From Candidatus Nomurabacteria bacterium RIFCSPLOWO2_01_FULL_42_17 (GTDB taxonomy: Bacteria; Patescibacteriota; Minisyncoccia; Phycocordibacterales; UBA9973), in NCBI GenBank assembly GCA_001785985.1, contig MFVE01000006.1, positions 33,049 through 79,444 of the forward strand: DNA of 46,396 bases, read 5' to 3'. The position numbers and the translations under genes are program-made. Position 1 is the stretch's first letter. Each line of letters begins with the position of its first letter. The notes under the pieces are model-generated. The model did no database searches. It was given only the letters and a program-made list of their open reading frames with translations, and was not told the DNA's origin. Of the stretch, positions 19,210 to 29,038 are shown piece after piece.

Positions 19210-19296
19210 ATGGTAATCGCTATCATTGTTTTTGCTGCGATACTTCTTGCCATTGTTCTATGGCACTGGGTTGCGGTATTGCGCGAAGGCAAATAA
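19210..19296 (+). CDS. 28-aa single-TM microprotein
   Basis: MVIAIIVFAAILLAIVLWHWVAVLREGK*; SD caggagg with 6-nt spacing; strong terminator directly downstream. Confidence 0.7.
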   Translation: MVIAIIVFAAILLAIVLWHWVAVLREGK

Positions 19297-19302
19297 TCTA
19301 TA

Positions 19303-19345
19303 TCGCCCCACAGCAGTTTGGTCTGCTGTGGGGCGCGTCTTTTTA
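19303..19345 (+). terminator. Intrinsic terminator
   Basis: CGCCCCACAGCAG TTTGGT CTGCTGTGGGGCG followed by cgtcttttt. Confidence 0.88.
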
Positions 19346-19479
19346 CATACAGCGCATTGCAAAAACCTTTCTGGAAAGGTATAAATAAAAGGTATCAAAC
19401 CTTTTGATACGACGTCGACTCGGACATTGTGAATGAGAGTACTCGTTCACATGCTCCTCGCTAGTCGTAATAAAGCTAC

Positions 19480-19550
19480 GGGTCCATAGTTTAGAGGTAG
19501 AATTTCCCTCTCCAAAAGGGAAGACCGAGGTTCGATTCCTCGTGGGCCCG
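19480..19550 (+). tRNA. tRNA-Trp (anticodon CCA)
   Basis: GGGTCCA/TGGGCCC acceptor, TCCCT-CTCCAAA-AGGGA anticodon arm, GAGGTTCGATTCCTC T-arm. Confidence 0.92.
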
Positions 19551-19557
19551 CCTTCGG

Positions 19558-19908
19558 TTAAACTACTGGTGCTTCTTTTTCGAATGAGTGCAAGACAGCG
19601 CTCACGATTGCGAGCACTATACCGAAGACGAGCGCCCACCAGAAACTATCAACTGTAAATCCCGGCACAATACTTGCAGCCAACATAACGAGGAAGCCAT
19701 TGATGACGAACACAAAGAGTCCGAGGGTTAAAATTGTAACTGGTAAAGTCAGCACCACAAGGAGCGGACGCAAGAAAGCATTTATAATTCCGAGAACCAA
19801 TGCCAAGACGAGCGCCGCAACCAGCCCAGTCACATGAACTCCGGGCAAAACATAAGCCGATATTAATATAGCTACAGCCGCAACCAACCAATGAATTAAA
19901 ATTTTCAT
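19558..19908 (-). CDS. Phage holin family / four-TM membrane protein
   Basis: LLVVLTLPVTILTLGLFVFVINGFLVMLAASIVPGF pattern of the Phage_holin_4_2-type family. Confidence 0.8.
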   Translation of the reverse strand: MKILIHWLVAAVAILISAYVLPGVHVTGLVAALVLALVLGIINAFLRPLLVVLTLPVTILTLGLFVFVINGFLVMLAASIVPGFTVDSFWWALVFGIVLAIVSAVLHSFEKEAPVV

Positions 19909-20006
19909 AGTTATCTGATCTACTAATCTAATAATATTTTAATTATAACTTAATCTTCTATTTCTTGGCAAGGAAGTTTTCCACAACCATGTGATACAAT
20001 ACAAAA

Positions 20007-21647
20007 ATGGCAAAAACAGCCAAAAACGTAGCTGAAATTATCGTAAATTGTCTGGAAAAACATGGTATCAAATATATTTTTGGCGTACCCGGGGAGGAAA
20101 ATCTGACTTTTTTAGAGGCCGTTAAAAATTCTAAAATTACTTTCATCACCACTCGCACTGAACAGGGAGCGGCATTTATGGCCGCTACAGTTGGCCGGAT
20201 GACAGGTAAAGTCGGTGTAGCGCTTTCTACTCTGGGCCCCGGGGCAACGAATCTAATGACAGGGGTGGCATATGCGGAGCTCGGAGGTTTTCCGCTTTTG
20301 GTTATTACCGGCCAGAAAGCAATTAAAAAGAATAAACAAGGGAAATTTCAGATTATTGATGTGGTGGGCATGATGAAGACAGTTACAAAATTTTCTAAGA
20401 CGATTACTGCGGGCGATCAAGTGCCAAGCATGATGAGCGAAGCAATCAGTCTCGCCGAAACCGAACGCCCCGGCGCGGTGCATTTGGAACTGCCTGAAGA
20501 TATTGCCGAAGAATCATGTGATGCTGTTCCGCTCGATCCAAAAAAAATTATTTATAATAAAGCAGATGATAAATCCATAAATCTAGCGCTGAATGAAATC
20601 CAAAAATCAAAACACCCGATCATTATTTTAGGCGGAGGATTAAATAGACAGACGAATAAAATTTTTTTACGCAAAGCAATTGATGCATTTTTAAAAAAGA
20701 CAGGCATACCTTTTGTCTCGACGCAGATGGGAAAGGGAGCGGGGGATGAGACCTCTCAGCTATACATTGGCACGACGGCTCTATCGCAGGGTGAATATGT
20801 GCATCAAGCGCTTCGTCATGCGGATCTAATACTTATGATTGGGCATGATGTGATTGAAAAGCCCCCAATGATTTTAACGGCGCAAAAAATTATCCACATA
20901 AATTTCTTTTCTTCTATGGCTCCCGATGTTTATGTTCCGACACACGAAGTCATCGGAGATATTTCTCATACTCTTCTTATTTTAACTAAGAAACTATCTG
21001 CTCGAAGTGAATGGGATTTTGATTATTTTTTTAAGATGCGAGATATGTTGAAAAAAGATATCGCTACATTTTCACAGTCTCCTGATTTTCCACTTCGGCC
21101 GGAGAGAATTATTTCAGACATACAAAAAACATTACAGAAGGGTGACATTCTTGCCTTGGACAACGGCATGTACAAGCTATATTTTGCCCGCAATTTTATC
21201 TCAAGAGAATTCCACGGCATTATTCTGGACAACACTCTGGCGACCATGGGCGCGGGCTTGCCTGCTGGGATTTCGCTGAAAATTCTCTACCCTAATAAAA
21301 AAGTTTTAGTTGTCTCGGGGGATGGAGGAATCATGATGAGCGTCGCAGAATTAGAAACAGCTGTTCGATTAGGAATAAATCTAGTAGTATTGATTTTGGA
21401 TGATTCGGGTTTTGGGATGATCCGCTGGAAACAAAAAGGAATGAATTTATCTTCATTCGGACTTTCTTTCAATAATCCAGATTTCATGACCCTTGCAAAA
21501 AGTTTCGGCGCAGTCGGGTATAAAGTTAAAAAAACGGAAGCCTTGCTTCCGTTTTTAGAAAAGGCGCTTAATTCTAAGGGTGTGCATATTATAGTTTGCC
21601 CTATCAATTACGAGGAGGCAAATGAATATTTAGGAAAAATAGTATAA
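20007..21647 (+). CDS. Thiamine-diphosphate enzyme, acetolactate synthase large-subunit-like
   Basis: GVPGEENLTFLEAV; TRTEQGAAFMA; GDGGIMMSVAELETAVRLGINLVVLILDDSGFGMI (TPP motif). Confidence 0.88.
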   Translation: MAKTAKNVAEIIVNCLEKHGIKYIFGVPGEENLTFLEAVKNSKITFITTRTEQGAAFMAATVGRMTGKVGVALSTLGPGATNLMTGVAYAELGGFPLLVITGQKAIKKNKQGKFQIIDVVGMMKTVTKFSKTITAGDQVPSMMSEAISLAETERPGAVHLELPEDIAEESCDAVPLDPKKIIYNKADDKSINLALNEIQKSKHPIIILGGGLNRQTNKIFLRKAIDAFLKKTGIPFVSTQMGKGAGDETSQLYIGTTALSQGEYVHQALRHADLILMIGHDVIEKPPMILTAQKIIHINFFSSMAPDVYVPTHEVIGDISHTLLILTKKLSARSEWDFDYFFKMRDMLKKDIATFSQSPDFPLRPERIISDIQKTLQKGDILALDNGMYKLYFARNFISREFHGIILDNTLATMGAGLPAGISLKILYPNKKVLVVSGDGGIMMSVAELETAVRLGINLVVLILDDSGFGMIRWKQKGMNLSSFGLSFNNPDFMTLAKSFGAVGYKVKKTEALLPFLEKALNSKGVHIIVCPINYEEANEYLGKIV

Positions 21648-21654
21648 TGTAAAA

Positions 21655-23022
21655 ATGCCAATTCAATCAAAAAATCCAGCAACTGAAGAAGTTTTAAAAA
21701 GTTTTAAAGAAATTTCAGATGATGAGCTTGAAAACAAACTTTCGCTGGGAGAGGAAGCTTTTAGGTCTTGGAAAAAAACTTCATTCAACGAACGAGCAAC
21801 TTTGATGCGTAAATTAGCAGAATATCTTCGCAGTCATACTGAAGAATTTTCAAAATTACAGATGCTCGAGATGGGGAAAACAATGAAGTCTGGCCCAGTC
21901 GGAATCGAGAAATGCGCTTCTCTTTGTGATTATTATGTAGACAATGCAGAAACAATTTTAAAGAACGAAGTGTTAACTACAGACAAAAAAGAACAGTATG
22001 TCCAGTTTGATCCGCTGGGTGCGGTGCTCGCGATCATGCCATGGAATTTTCCGTTTTGGCAGGTTTATCGTTTTGCTGTGCCGGCTTTGATGGCTGGCAA
22101 TGTCGGCCTGCTCAAACACGCATCAAACGTGCCCCAGTGCGCAGAAGCGATAGCAGAATCTTTCCGAGCTTGTGGGTTCCCCGAAGGCGTTTTTCAAAAT
22201 TTACTTCTTTCTGCGTCTCGAGTCGAAGGTGTGATTCGAGATCCTAGAATTGCTGCAGTTACTTTGACTGGCAGTGAGAAGGCAGGTAGTGAGGTGGCAC
22301 GCGTAGCTGGCGAAGAAATAAAAAAAGTGGTGCTGGAGCTGGGCGGCAGTGACCCTTTTATTGTTTTTGGCGATGCAGATATCAATCAGGCGGCTAAAAT
22401 TGCCGTGCTCTCGAGACTTCAAGGCAATACTGGACAAAGCTGTATTTCTGCAAAACGTTTTATCGTCGAAGAAAATATCAAAGATAAATTTACTAAAATG
22501 GTGGTAGAAGAATTTTCAAAATTATCCGTCGGGGATCCGAGTAATAAAGAAACAGACATCGGACCTCTTGCCACAGAGCAAATTTTATCAGAAGTTCAAA
22601 AGCAAGTTGAAAAATCAGTATCGCTTGGCGCAAAAATCATCTATGGCGGACAGAGGAGGAGCGGGAAAGGATATTTTTATTTGCCGACAGTCATGACAGA
22701 TATAAAAAAGGGCATGCCGGTTTATGATGAAGAAGTTTTTGGTCCAGTTCTGCCAATTATTTCTTTTAAAGATGAAACAGAAGCAATAAAAATCGCAAAT
22801 GACACTAGATACGGTCTCGGCGCATCCATTTTTACTTCCGATATAAAAAAGGCTGAACGTATTGTTCCGCTCATTGAAGCAGGGAATGTGTGCGTGAATG
22901 ATATGGTCAAATCTGACATACGCGCGCCCTTTGGGGGAATAAAAAAGTCCGGATACGGTAGAGAACTGGGCACTTATGGTATAAAAGAATTTGTTAATAT
23001 AAAAAATGTTTGGTTTAACTAA
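21655..23022 (+). CDS. NAD(P)-dependent aldehyde dehydrogenase, succinate-semialdehyde dehydrogenase-like
   Basis: MPWNFPFWQVYRFAVPALMAGN; VTLTGSEKAG; ELGGSDPFIV; GQSCISAKRFIV. Confidence 0.92.
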   Translation: MPIQSKNPATEEVLKSFKEISDDELENKLSLGEEAFRSWKKTSFNERATLMRKLAEYLRSHTEEFSKLQMLEMGKTMKSGPVGIEKCASLCDYYVDNAETILKNEVLTTDKKEQYVQFDPLGAVLAIMPWNFPFWQVYRFAVPALMAGNVGLLKHASNVPQCAEAIAESFRACGFPEGVFQNLLLSASRVEGVIRDPRIAAVTLTGSEKAGSEVARVAGEEIKKVVLELGGSDPFIVFGDADINQAAKIAVLSRLQGNTGQSCISAKRFIVEENIKDKFTKMVVEEFSKLSVGDPSNKETDIGPLATEQILSEVQKQVEKSVSLGAKIIYGGQRRSGKGYFYLPTVMTDIKKGMPVYDEEVFGPVLPIISFKDETEAIKIANDTRYGLGASIFTSDIKKAERIVPLIEAGNVCVNDMVKSDIRAPFGGIKKSGYGRELGTYGIKEFVNIKNVWFN

Positions 23023-23045
23023 AATATTTTTGATCTGAAAAAGGA

Positions 23046-23093
23046 AAACCAGCAGACTTTCTTGCAGAATATGCAGAAGTGATCTACTGGTTT
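23046..23093 (-). terminator. Conserved hairpin motif copy 1 (3' side of sugar isomerase gene)
   Basis: AAACCAG...CTGGTTT outer stem, inner TGCA-N5-TGCA; related to 41064-41110. Confidence 0.65.
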
Positions 23094-23114
23094 ATTGTGA
23101 TTGTTTGGGTTTAT

Positions 23115-24119
23115 TTAACCCCCGCTCCCAAATTGCTCATCGAAGACAATATCCGAGGTGGAGAAGTCTAGCTTTTTCAAAAATTCAGCTGACTCCCTGG
23201 CTCCGTGTTCGCGGTCCATCCCTCCGTCTTCCCATTCGACAGACAACGGGCCTGTGTATTTTATGTAATTCAGCGCACGGATGATGGACCTAAAGTCTAC
23301 ATTACCGTGACCTAGGCTCTTGAAATCCCATGCGCGAATGGGATTGTGGAATTCGGTGTGCCCACCAAATACGCCGGCCTCTGCTTTTTCTCTCCAGATC
23401 ACATCTTTCATGTGTACGTGGAAGATGCGGTCGGCGAATTCGTAGATAAAACGAACGTAATCCACTCGCTGGTACCCGAGGTGGCTAGGATCATAATTGA
23501 TTCCGAAACGACGATGTTTGCCGACAGCCGAGAGGGCTGTGCGGAAGCTGGCGATGTCAAATGCAATTTCGGTTGGGTGAACTTCCAAACCAAAGTTAAC
23601 GTTGCATTCTTCACAAACATCAAGGATCGGGCCAAATCTTCTGGCGAAGTCATCGAAACCGTCCTTGATCATGCTTTTCGGTACCGGTGGAAAACTGTAC
23701 ATCAACGGCCAGATCTTTGAACCAGTGAATCCGTTGACTACGTTGACTCCGAATCGACGAGCTGCACGAATTGTCGCGATCATTTCCTCAGCCGCGCGCC
23801 GTCGGACGTTTTCAGGATGGCCATCATCCCAGACGTGTGCGGGGAGTATAGCTTTGTGACGCTCGTCGATGTTGTCGCAGATTGCCTGACCGACGAGATG
23901 AGCTGAAATTGCGTGACACTGCATGCCGCATAATTCCAATAACTTACGTTTTATTTGACAGTAAGCTTCATCAGCTTTTTGCACTTCGAAGTGGTCTCCC
24001 CAACAAGCAAGTTCTAGGCCATCATAGCCGAAATCTCTCGCGTTTAGGGCCATGTCTCGGAGTGGAAGGTCGGCCCATTGGCCGGTGAAAAGCGTCTTCG
24101 GACGCCCATTGATTCTCAT
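23115..24119 (-). CDS. Sugar phosphate isomerase/epimerase (xylose-isomerase-like TIM barrel)
   Basis: [61 protein letters not shown]. Confidence 0.9.
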   Translation of the reverse strand: MRINGRPKTLFTGQWADLPLRDMALNARDFGYDGLELACWGDHFEVQKADEAYCQIKRKLLELCGMQCHAISAHLVGQAICDNIDERHKAILPAHVWDDGHPENVRRRAAEEMIATIRAARRFGVNVVNGFTGSKIWPLMYSFPPVPKSMIKDGFDDFARRFGPILDVCEECNVNFGLEVHPTEIAFDIASFRTALSAVGKHRRFGINYDPSHLGYQRVDYVRFIYEFADRIFHVHMKDVIWREKAEAGVFGGHTEFHNPIRAWDFKSLGHGNVDFRSIIRALNYIKYTGPLSVEWEDGGMDREHGARESAEFLKKLDFSTSDIVFDEQFGSGG

Positions 24120-24211
24120 AGTTGTTTTCCTTTTTTTTGATTGGTTTGTTGAGTTGTATTAGCCCATTTTCAATGTGCTAATTTTGATAATTTTTAACAC
24201 ATATTTACCAT

Positions 24212-25072
24212 TTACGCAAGGGGTCTTAAAACCTGTTTATTTAGCACAACTTTTTGAATTTTCGATGCATCCAACCATTTAATTTCTTTATCTCTTTTGA
24301 ACCAAGTCATCTGGCGTTTTGCATATTTTAAAGTTTCCTGAATTACTTTTTCTGGAGTGGGTTTATAATATTCAAAGCCCAATTCTTTTAACCTTTTATC
24401 TGAAATTCCAGCCTTTTTTAGTTTTTTAATTTCTTTTAACAAACCATCTTTAAACATTTTTTCTACTCTTTTTTCTATTTTCTTTTTTAATTTATCCGAC
24501 GGTAAATATAAACCTATTTTTATAAATCTATACATAGGTTTAACCTCTGTAATTTTTGGGACTTTACCAAGAGCTTTCGCTATCTCAATCGCTCTGATTA
24601 ATCTGACTTTATTTCTCGGATCTATATTTTTTGCTCTTTCTGGATCAAGTTTTTGCAGTTTTAGCATTAGTACGCGGTCGCTTACTAATGCTAAGCGTTT
24701 ACGAAGGGCATGGTTCGGTGGGACTTCTGGAAAAACAATACCTCTTGTCACTGCATCAATATAAAATCCCGTGCCGCCGCAAATTATTGGGATTTTACCA
24801 CGGGCAATTATTTCTTTTATTTTATTTTCTGCTAAGTTTTTATATTTAGCTACAGTGAATTTTCTTTTTGGATCTGCAACATCTAGTAAATAATGAGGGG
24901 TACCTTTCATTTCTTTTTCTGTAATTTTTCCGGTACCAATATCAAGACCCTTGTAAACTTGTCTTGAGTCAGCTGAGATTATTTCTCCATCTACTTTTCG
25001 GGCAATTTTTACCGCCAAAGCGCTTTTACCTGTAGCTGTTTGACCCAGAATTACGATAATCGGTTTAAACAT
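24212..25072 (-). CDS. miaA: tRNA dimethylallyltransferase
   Basis: ILGQTATGKSALAVKIA; GEIISADSRQVYKGLDIGT; VKLRI..NKVRLIRAIEI-type region; YAKRQMTWFKRD. Confidence 0.96.
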   Translation of the reverse strand: MFKPIIVILGQTATGKSALAVKIARKVDGEIISADSRQVYKGLDIGTGKITEKEMKGTPHYLLDVADPKRKFTVAKYKNLAENKIKEIIARGKIPIICGGTGFYIDAVTRGIVFPEVPPNHALRKRLALVSDRVLMLKLQKLDPERAKNIDPRNKVRLIRAIEIAKALGKVPKITEVKPMYRFIKIGLYLPSDKLKKKIEKRVEKMFKDGLLKEIKKLKKAGISDKRLKELGFEYYKPTPEKVIQETLKYAKRQMTWFKRDKEIKWLDASKIQKVVLNKQVLRPLA

Positions 25073-26404
25073 TTAGATTCTTTTTATATCCGCTCCTAGA
25101 TCAGTCAGTTTCGCGACAATATTTTCATAGCCCCGATCAATATGATTTTGCGGATCATTAATGATAGTTTTTCCCGGAGCCACTAATCCCGCCAAAAGCA
25201 TATCAATGCCTGCACGGACGTCGTGAGAACTCATTTCTGCGGGCCGCAATTTGACGGGGCCATAAACAGATGCGCCGTAAGTTCCACCCGGGAGATATTC
25301 TGAATCATTGAAATTATAATATTCCGCTCCGTGATTTTTGGGATGAAAAAGGCTATATTTTATTCCCATTTTTTTTAACTCTTCCAGATATCTCCAACGG
25401 GTTTCGAAAATTCTCTCATGAATGATCGATTCGCCCTTTGCCATAGAAGCTAAGAGGAGTGTAATAAGTGGCTGCCAATCTGTTACAAATCCTGGATGCA
25501 TTTCGGTGGTTATATTAGTTGGTTTTAATGGATAATTAATTTTTTTTATCCTAGCAACATTATTTTTGAAACTTATTTCCACGCCCATGTCACCAAGCGC
25601 GCTGGTAAATTTATTTAAAAGCGCAGGAACTGCGTTTTTCACAACTATATGTCCGCCTGTCATTACGGATAATACTAAGGCAGTAGCTGCTTCTAGACGA
25701 TCAGGAATAGCAGTCGTCTCTACTCCATTTAGAAATGGTTTGACGCCTATGATCTCGATCGCTCTAGGTTCAATTCTTTTTATTTTTGCTCCCATCTCGT
25801 TTAGGCATTTGATTAGATTATCTACTTCTGGTTCTTCCGCGGCATTTTTTAAAATAATTTTTCCACTATTGAAAACGGAAGCCAGAATCAAATTTTCCGT
25901 GCCGCAATGGGTATTTTTTTCAAAAGTATAAACTGCTGATTTTGGCCGTCGAGGCATGAAAATTTCTAAACAATTATTGCCCCTTTTTATAATTTTGCCG
26001 CCCAGGGCTTCAATGCCGGCTAAATGTCTGTTGATCGGACGTTTGCCGATAGTCGCATCTCCTTTGGGAGGATAGATGACCACGTGTCCGGTACGCGCCA
26101 AGGTTGCTCCGATGAATATCACCGACTGGCGAGCTGACATGGATTCAAGGGGAATTTCTGAAGAATAAATATCGGCGCATTGTATGGCGACTGAATTTTT
26201 TTTAATAAACTGAATTGATGCGCCCAGAGATGTGAGCGCGTCCAGACTTCGGTAAGTGTCGGAAATCCTCGCGATATTATGAAAAACGCACTTCTTTTTA
26301 GTTAAAAGAGATGCGATCAACAATTTAGGCGCGGCGTTTTTCGCACCGGATACAGTGTAGGTACCCTTTAATTTTTTCCCTCCATGAATAATAAATTTGC
26401 TCAT
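25073..26404 (-). CDS. murA: UDP-N-acetylglucosamine 1-carboxyvinyltransferase
   Basis: GGKKLKGTYTVSGAKNAAPKLL; EMHPGFVTDWQPL; DVRAGIDMLLAGLVAPG. Confidence 0.95.
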   Translation of the reverse strand: MSKFIIHGGKKLKGTYTVSGAKNAAPKLLIASLLTKKKCVFHNIARISDTYRSLDALTSLGASIQFIKKNSVAIQCADIYSSEIPLESMSARQSVIFIGATLARTGHVVIYPPKGDATIGKRPINRHLAGIEALGGKIIKRGNNCLEIFMPRRPKSAVYTFEKNTHCGTENLILASVFNSGKIILKNAAEEPEVDNLIKCLNEMGAKIKRIEPRAIEIIGVKPFLNGVETTAIPDRLEAATALVLSVMTGGHIVVKNAVPALLNKFTSALGDMGVEISFKNNVARIKKINYPLKPTNITTEMHPGFVTDWQPLITLLLASMAKGESIIHERIFETRWRYLEELKKMGIKYSLFHPKNHGAEYYNFNDSEYLPGGTYGASVYGPVKLRPAEMSSHDVRAGIDMLLAGLVAPGKTIINDPQNHIDRGYENIVAKLTDLGADIKRI

Positions 26405-26421
26405 ATATTTTTATTTTTCTG

Positions 26422-26505
26422 TGCCGGGAGAGAGAATCGAACTCTCATGATGTTGCCATCAATAGATTTTGAGTCTATCGCGTCTACCAATTCCGCCATC
26501 CCGGC
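26422..26505 (-). tRNA. tRNA-Leu (anticodon CAA)
   Basis: GCCGGGA/TCCCGGC acceptor, ATAGA-CTCAAAA-TCTAT anticodon arm, long variable arm, GAGAGTTCGATTCTCTC. Confidence 0.92.
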
Positions 26506-26554
26506 AAGTTTTACACATTTACACTTTACTAAATTTTTATGTTAAAATCAATTC

Positions 26555-27550
26555 ATGTCTAACTTGTATTCCAATTCAATTTTTTTGATCGATACCGATA
26601 AAATCAAACCAAACCCGTATCAGCCCCGGCGGGATTTCGACGAAGCTCGATTGCAGGATTTAGCGGATTCGATAAAGCAATACGGCGTGCTTCAACCGCT
26701 GACGGTTTCTCGCATTGAAAAAGAAAAAGATGGGGGCGGGTTAGTGACTGAATACGAGCTCATCGCTGGAGAACGCAGATTGCGTGCATCTATTTTGGCT
26801 GGGGTTTCCCAAGTGCCGGCGATCATTCGTATCGGAGATACGGCTATCATGAAGCTGGAGCTTGCTATTATTGAAAATTTACAGCGTGAAGATCTAAATG
26901 CAGTCGACCGCGCGAGGGCTTTTTTCCGACTGGCAAATGAATTTAAATTCACTCATAACGAGATCGCCAAAAAGATGGGCAGAAGCAGGGAATATGTTTC
27001 CAATTCTTTGCGCATTTTGACGTTGCCGGAAGAAATCACCAATGGACTCTCTGAAGGAAAAATCACCGAAGGCCATACTCGGCCGATATTGATGCTGGCC
27101 GATCATCCCCAAGAACAGCTCGTGCTTTTCAAAGAAATTGTTTATAAAAAAATCACTGTGCGTGAAGCAGAAAGGCTCGCCAGAAAGATAGCTTATGATC
27201 GCGTTCGCAAGAAAGAATTTATGCCAGACCCCGAAATAACCGAACTTGAAGAAGAATTCCAAGAAAAATTGGGCACTCGAGTACATATAGAGAAAAAGGA
27301 ATTAGGCGGACAAATTAAGATTGATTATTTTTCTACTAAAGATTTGCGTGAGATTCTGGATTTGATCAATAGATCGAGTGTGGAGAAAAAACCGGAAGAA
27401 ATGTTTTTAAAACATATTGCGGAGAATGATGCGTCTGGTAGCGCGCAGATGGAGCCTTCGAGTGCGGAAGCCCCTCTCGACGACAGATCGAAAGAAGAGG
27501 TCAAGCAAGACGACGCAGAACTTTACAACGTCTCAAATTTTAGCATTTAA
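26555..27550 (+). CDS. parB: ParB/Spo0J family partition protein
   Basis: PNPYQPRRDFDEARLQDLADSIKQYGVLQPLTV; ELIAGERRLRAS; IENLQREDLN. Confidence 0.95.
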   Translation: MSNLYSNSIFLIDTDKIKPNPYQPRRDFDEARLQDLADSIKQYGVLQPLTVSRIEKEKDGGGLVTEYELIAGERRLRASILAGVSQVPAIIRIGDTAIMKLELAIIENLQREDLNAVDRARAFFRLANEFKFTHNEIAKKMGRSREYVSNSLRILTLPEEITNGLSEGKITEGHTRPILMLADHPQEQLVLFKEIVYKKITVREAERLARKIAYDRVRKKEFMPDPEITELEEEFQEKLGTRVHIEKKELGGQIKIDYFSTKDLREILDLINRSSVEKKPEEMFLKHIAENDASGSAQMEPSSAEAPLDDRSKEEVKQDDAELYNVSNFSI

Positions 27551-27556
27551 GATTTT

Positions 27557-29023
27557 CTAGGAGCGCCCAAAAGATTTCAATTTCTTTAGAAAACTATTTT
27601 TTTCCAAGTATGATTTGATGTGCTTTCGAGCCATCGTTGTTTTGGCATATTCCAACCATTTGACCGAAGGATGAGCGTCTTTATTTTTGATTATTTCCAC
27701 GATATCTCTGTTTTTTAATTTTGAAAAAATTTGGCTCATCTTGCCGTTGATTTTTGCGCCAGAAGTGTGATCTCCGATATCTGAATGTATAGCATAAGCG
27801 AAATCTATCGGGCTGGAATCCTCCGGCAAATCCACAATATCGCCCTCCGGGGTGAAAATAAAGATACGATCGTTAAAGAAGTCCATTTTTAGATTTTCGA
27901 TAAACTTCTTGGATTCATTGGGATGATAGTTTAGACTTTTTAATTCTTCAATCCATTTAAATTTCAATTTATCATTATCCGACTTTTTACTGCCTTGTTC
28001 TTTGTAGGCGAAGTGGGCCGCGATTCCATAAGCCGCCTCGGCGTGCATTTCTTTTGTTCTTATTTGAATCTCAGCTGTCCCGCCGGAGCCAGTAAAAACA
28101 GTGGTATGAATAGATCTGTAGCCATTTGGTTTTGGTAATGCAATATAATCTTTAATTCTGCCGGGGAGGGGATTCCAGATCGAATGTATAACTCCCAGCA
28201 CCCTGTAACATTCTTCGATACTTCCGACCACTACGCGCAGGGCGACCACGTCGAATACTTTGTCTATATCCATCTCACGTTTTAGGAGCTTTTTCCACAA
28301 GCTGTACTTATGTTTCATCCTGTAATTAATCTCAACGACTTCAATTTTATTTTTAGCCAATTCTTTCTCTAGTTTTTTCTGCACTTCAGATAAGTTTTTT
28401 TGGTACGACTCCTTTTTTTCTTTTATGATTTCTTCTATCTGCGCGTATTCTTTAGGATAAGCAAAAGGAAAAGCGGCATCTTCTATTTCACCTTTGAGTT
28501 TTCCCATTCCGAGGCGATTGGCCAGTGGCGCATAGACTTCGATCGATTCTATTGCAATTCGGCTTCTTTTATCCTGCCTTACATACTGGAGCGTGCGCAA
28601 ATTATGCAGCCGATCAGCAAATTTGATGATGACCACGCGCAAGTCGTTTGCCATCGCGATAAAAAATTTCCGCAGGCTCTCTACATGCCGTTCATGTCCG
28701 CGATATTTTAAAGTTCCCAAGTTTGTGACGCCATTTACTAGGAAAAGCACTTCTCCGCCAAATTGTTCCTCTAATTCTTTTTCAGTTATTTTTGTATCTT
28801 CCAGAACATCATGCAAAAGTCCGCCGGCAATGGTCTGTACATCCATTCCCATGGAAGCTAAAATTTTTGCCGTCTCGAATGGATGGATAAAATACGGTTC
28901 TCCACTCATCCTTTTCTGGCCCTCGTGCGCGCTCTGCGAAAACCTGTAAGCTTTCGTGATGAGCTCCTCATCTTTTTTATTAACTTCTCCTATTAAATTT
29001 AGTAGTTCTTTAACGCTTGCCAT
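27557..29023 (-). CDS. RelA/SpoT-family (p)ppGpp synthetase/hydrolase (HD-synthetase-TGS, no long C-terminal region)
   Basis: YFIHPFETAKILASMGMD..GLLHDVLEDT; FVVALRV-type synthetase core with PKPNGYRSIHTTV; TGS region FTPEGDIVDLPEDSSPIDFAYAIHSDIG. Confidence 0.93.
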   Translation of the reverse strand: MASVKELLNLIGEVNKKDEELITKAYRFSQSAHEGQKRMSGEPYFIHPFETAKILASMGMDVQTIAGGLLHDVLEDTKITEKELEEQFGGEVLFLVNGVTNLGTLKYRGHERHVESLRKFFIAMANDLRVVIIKFADRLHNLRTLQYVRQDKRSRIAIESIEVYAPLANRLGMGKLKGEIEDAAFPFAYPKEYAQIEEIIKEKKESYQKNLSEVQKKLEKELAKNKIEVVEINYRMKHKYSLWKKLLKREMDIDKVFDVVALRVVVGSIEECYRVLGVIHSIWNPLPGRIKDYIALPKPNGYRSIHTTVFTGSGGTAEIQIRTKEMHAEAAYGIAAHFAYKEQGSKKSDNDKLKFKWIEELKSLNYHPNESKKFIENLKMDFFNDRIFIFTPEGDIVDLPEDSSPIDFAYAIHSDIGDHTSGAKINGKMSQIFSKLKNRDIVEIIKNKDAHPSVKWLEYAKTTMARKHIKSYLEKNSFLKKLKSFGRS

Positions 29024-29038
29024 AAGCGGATTATATCA

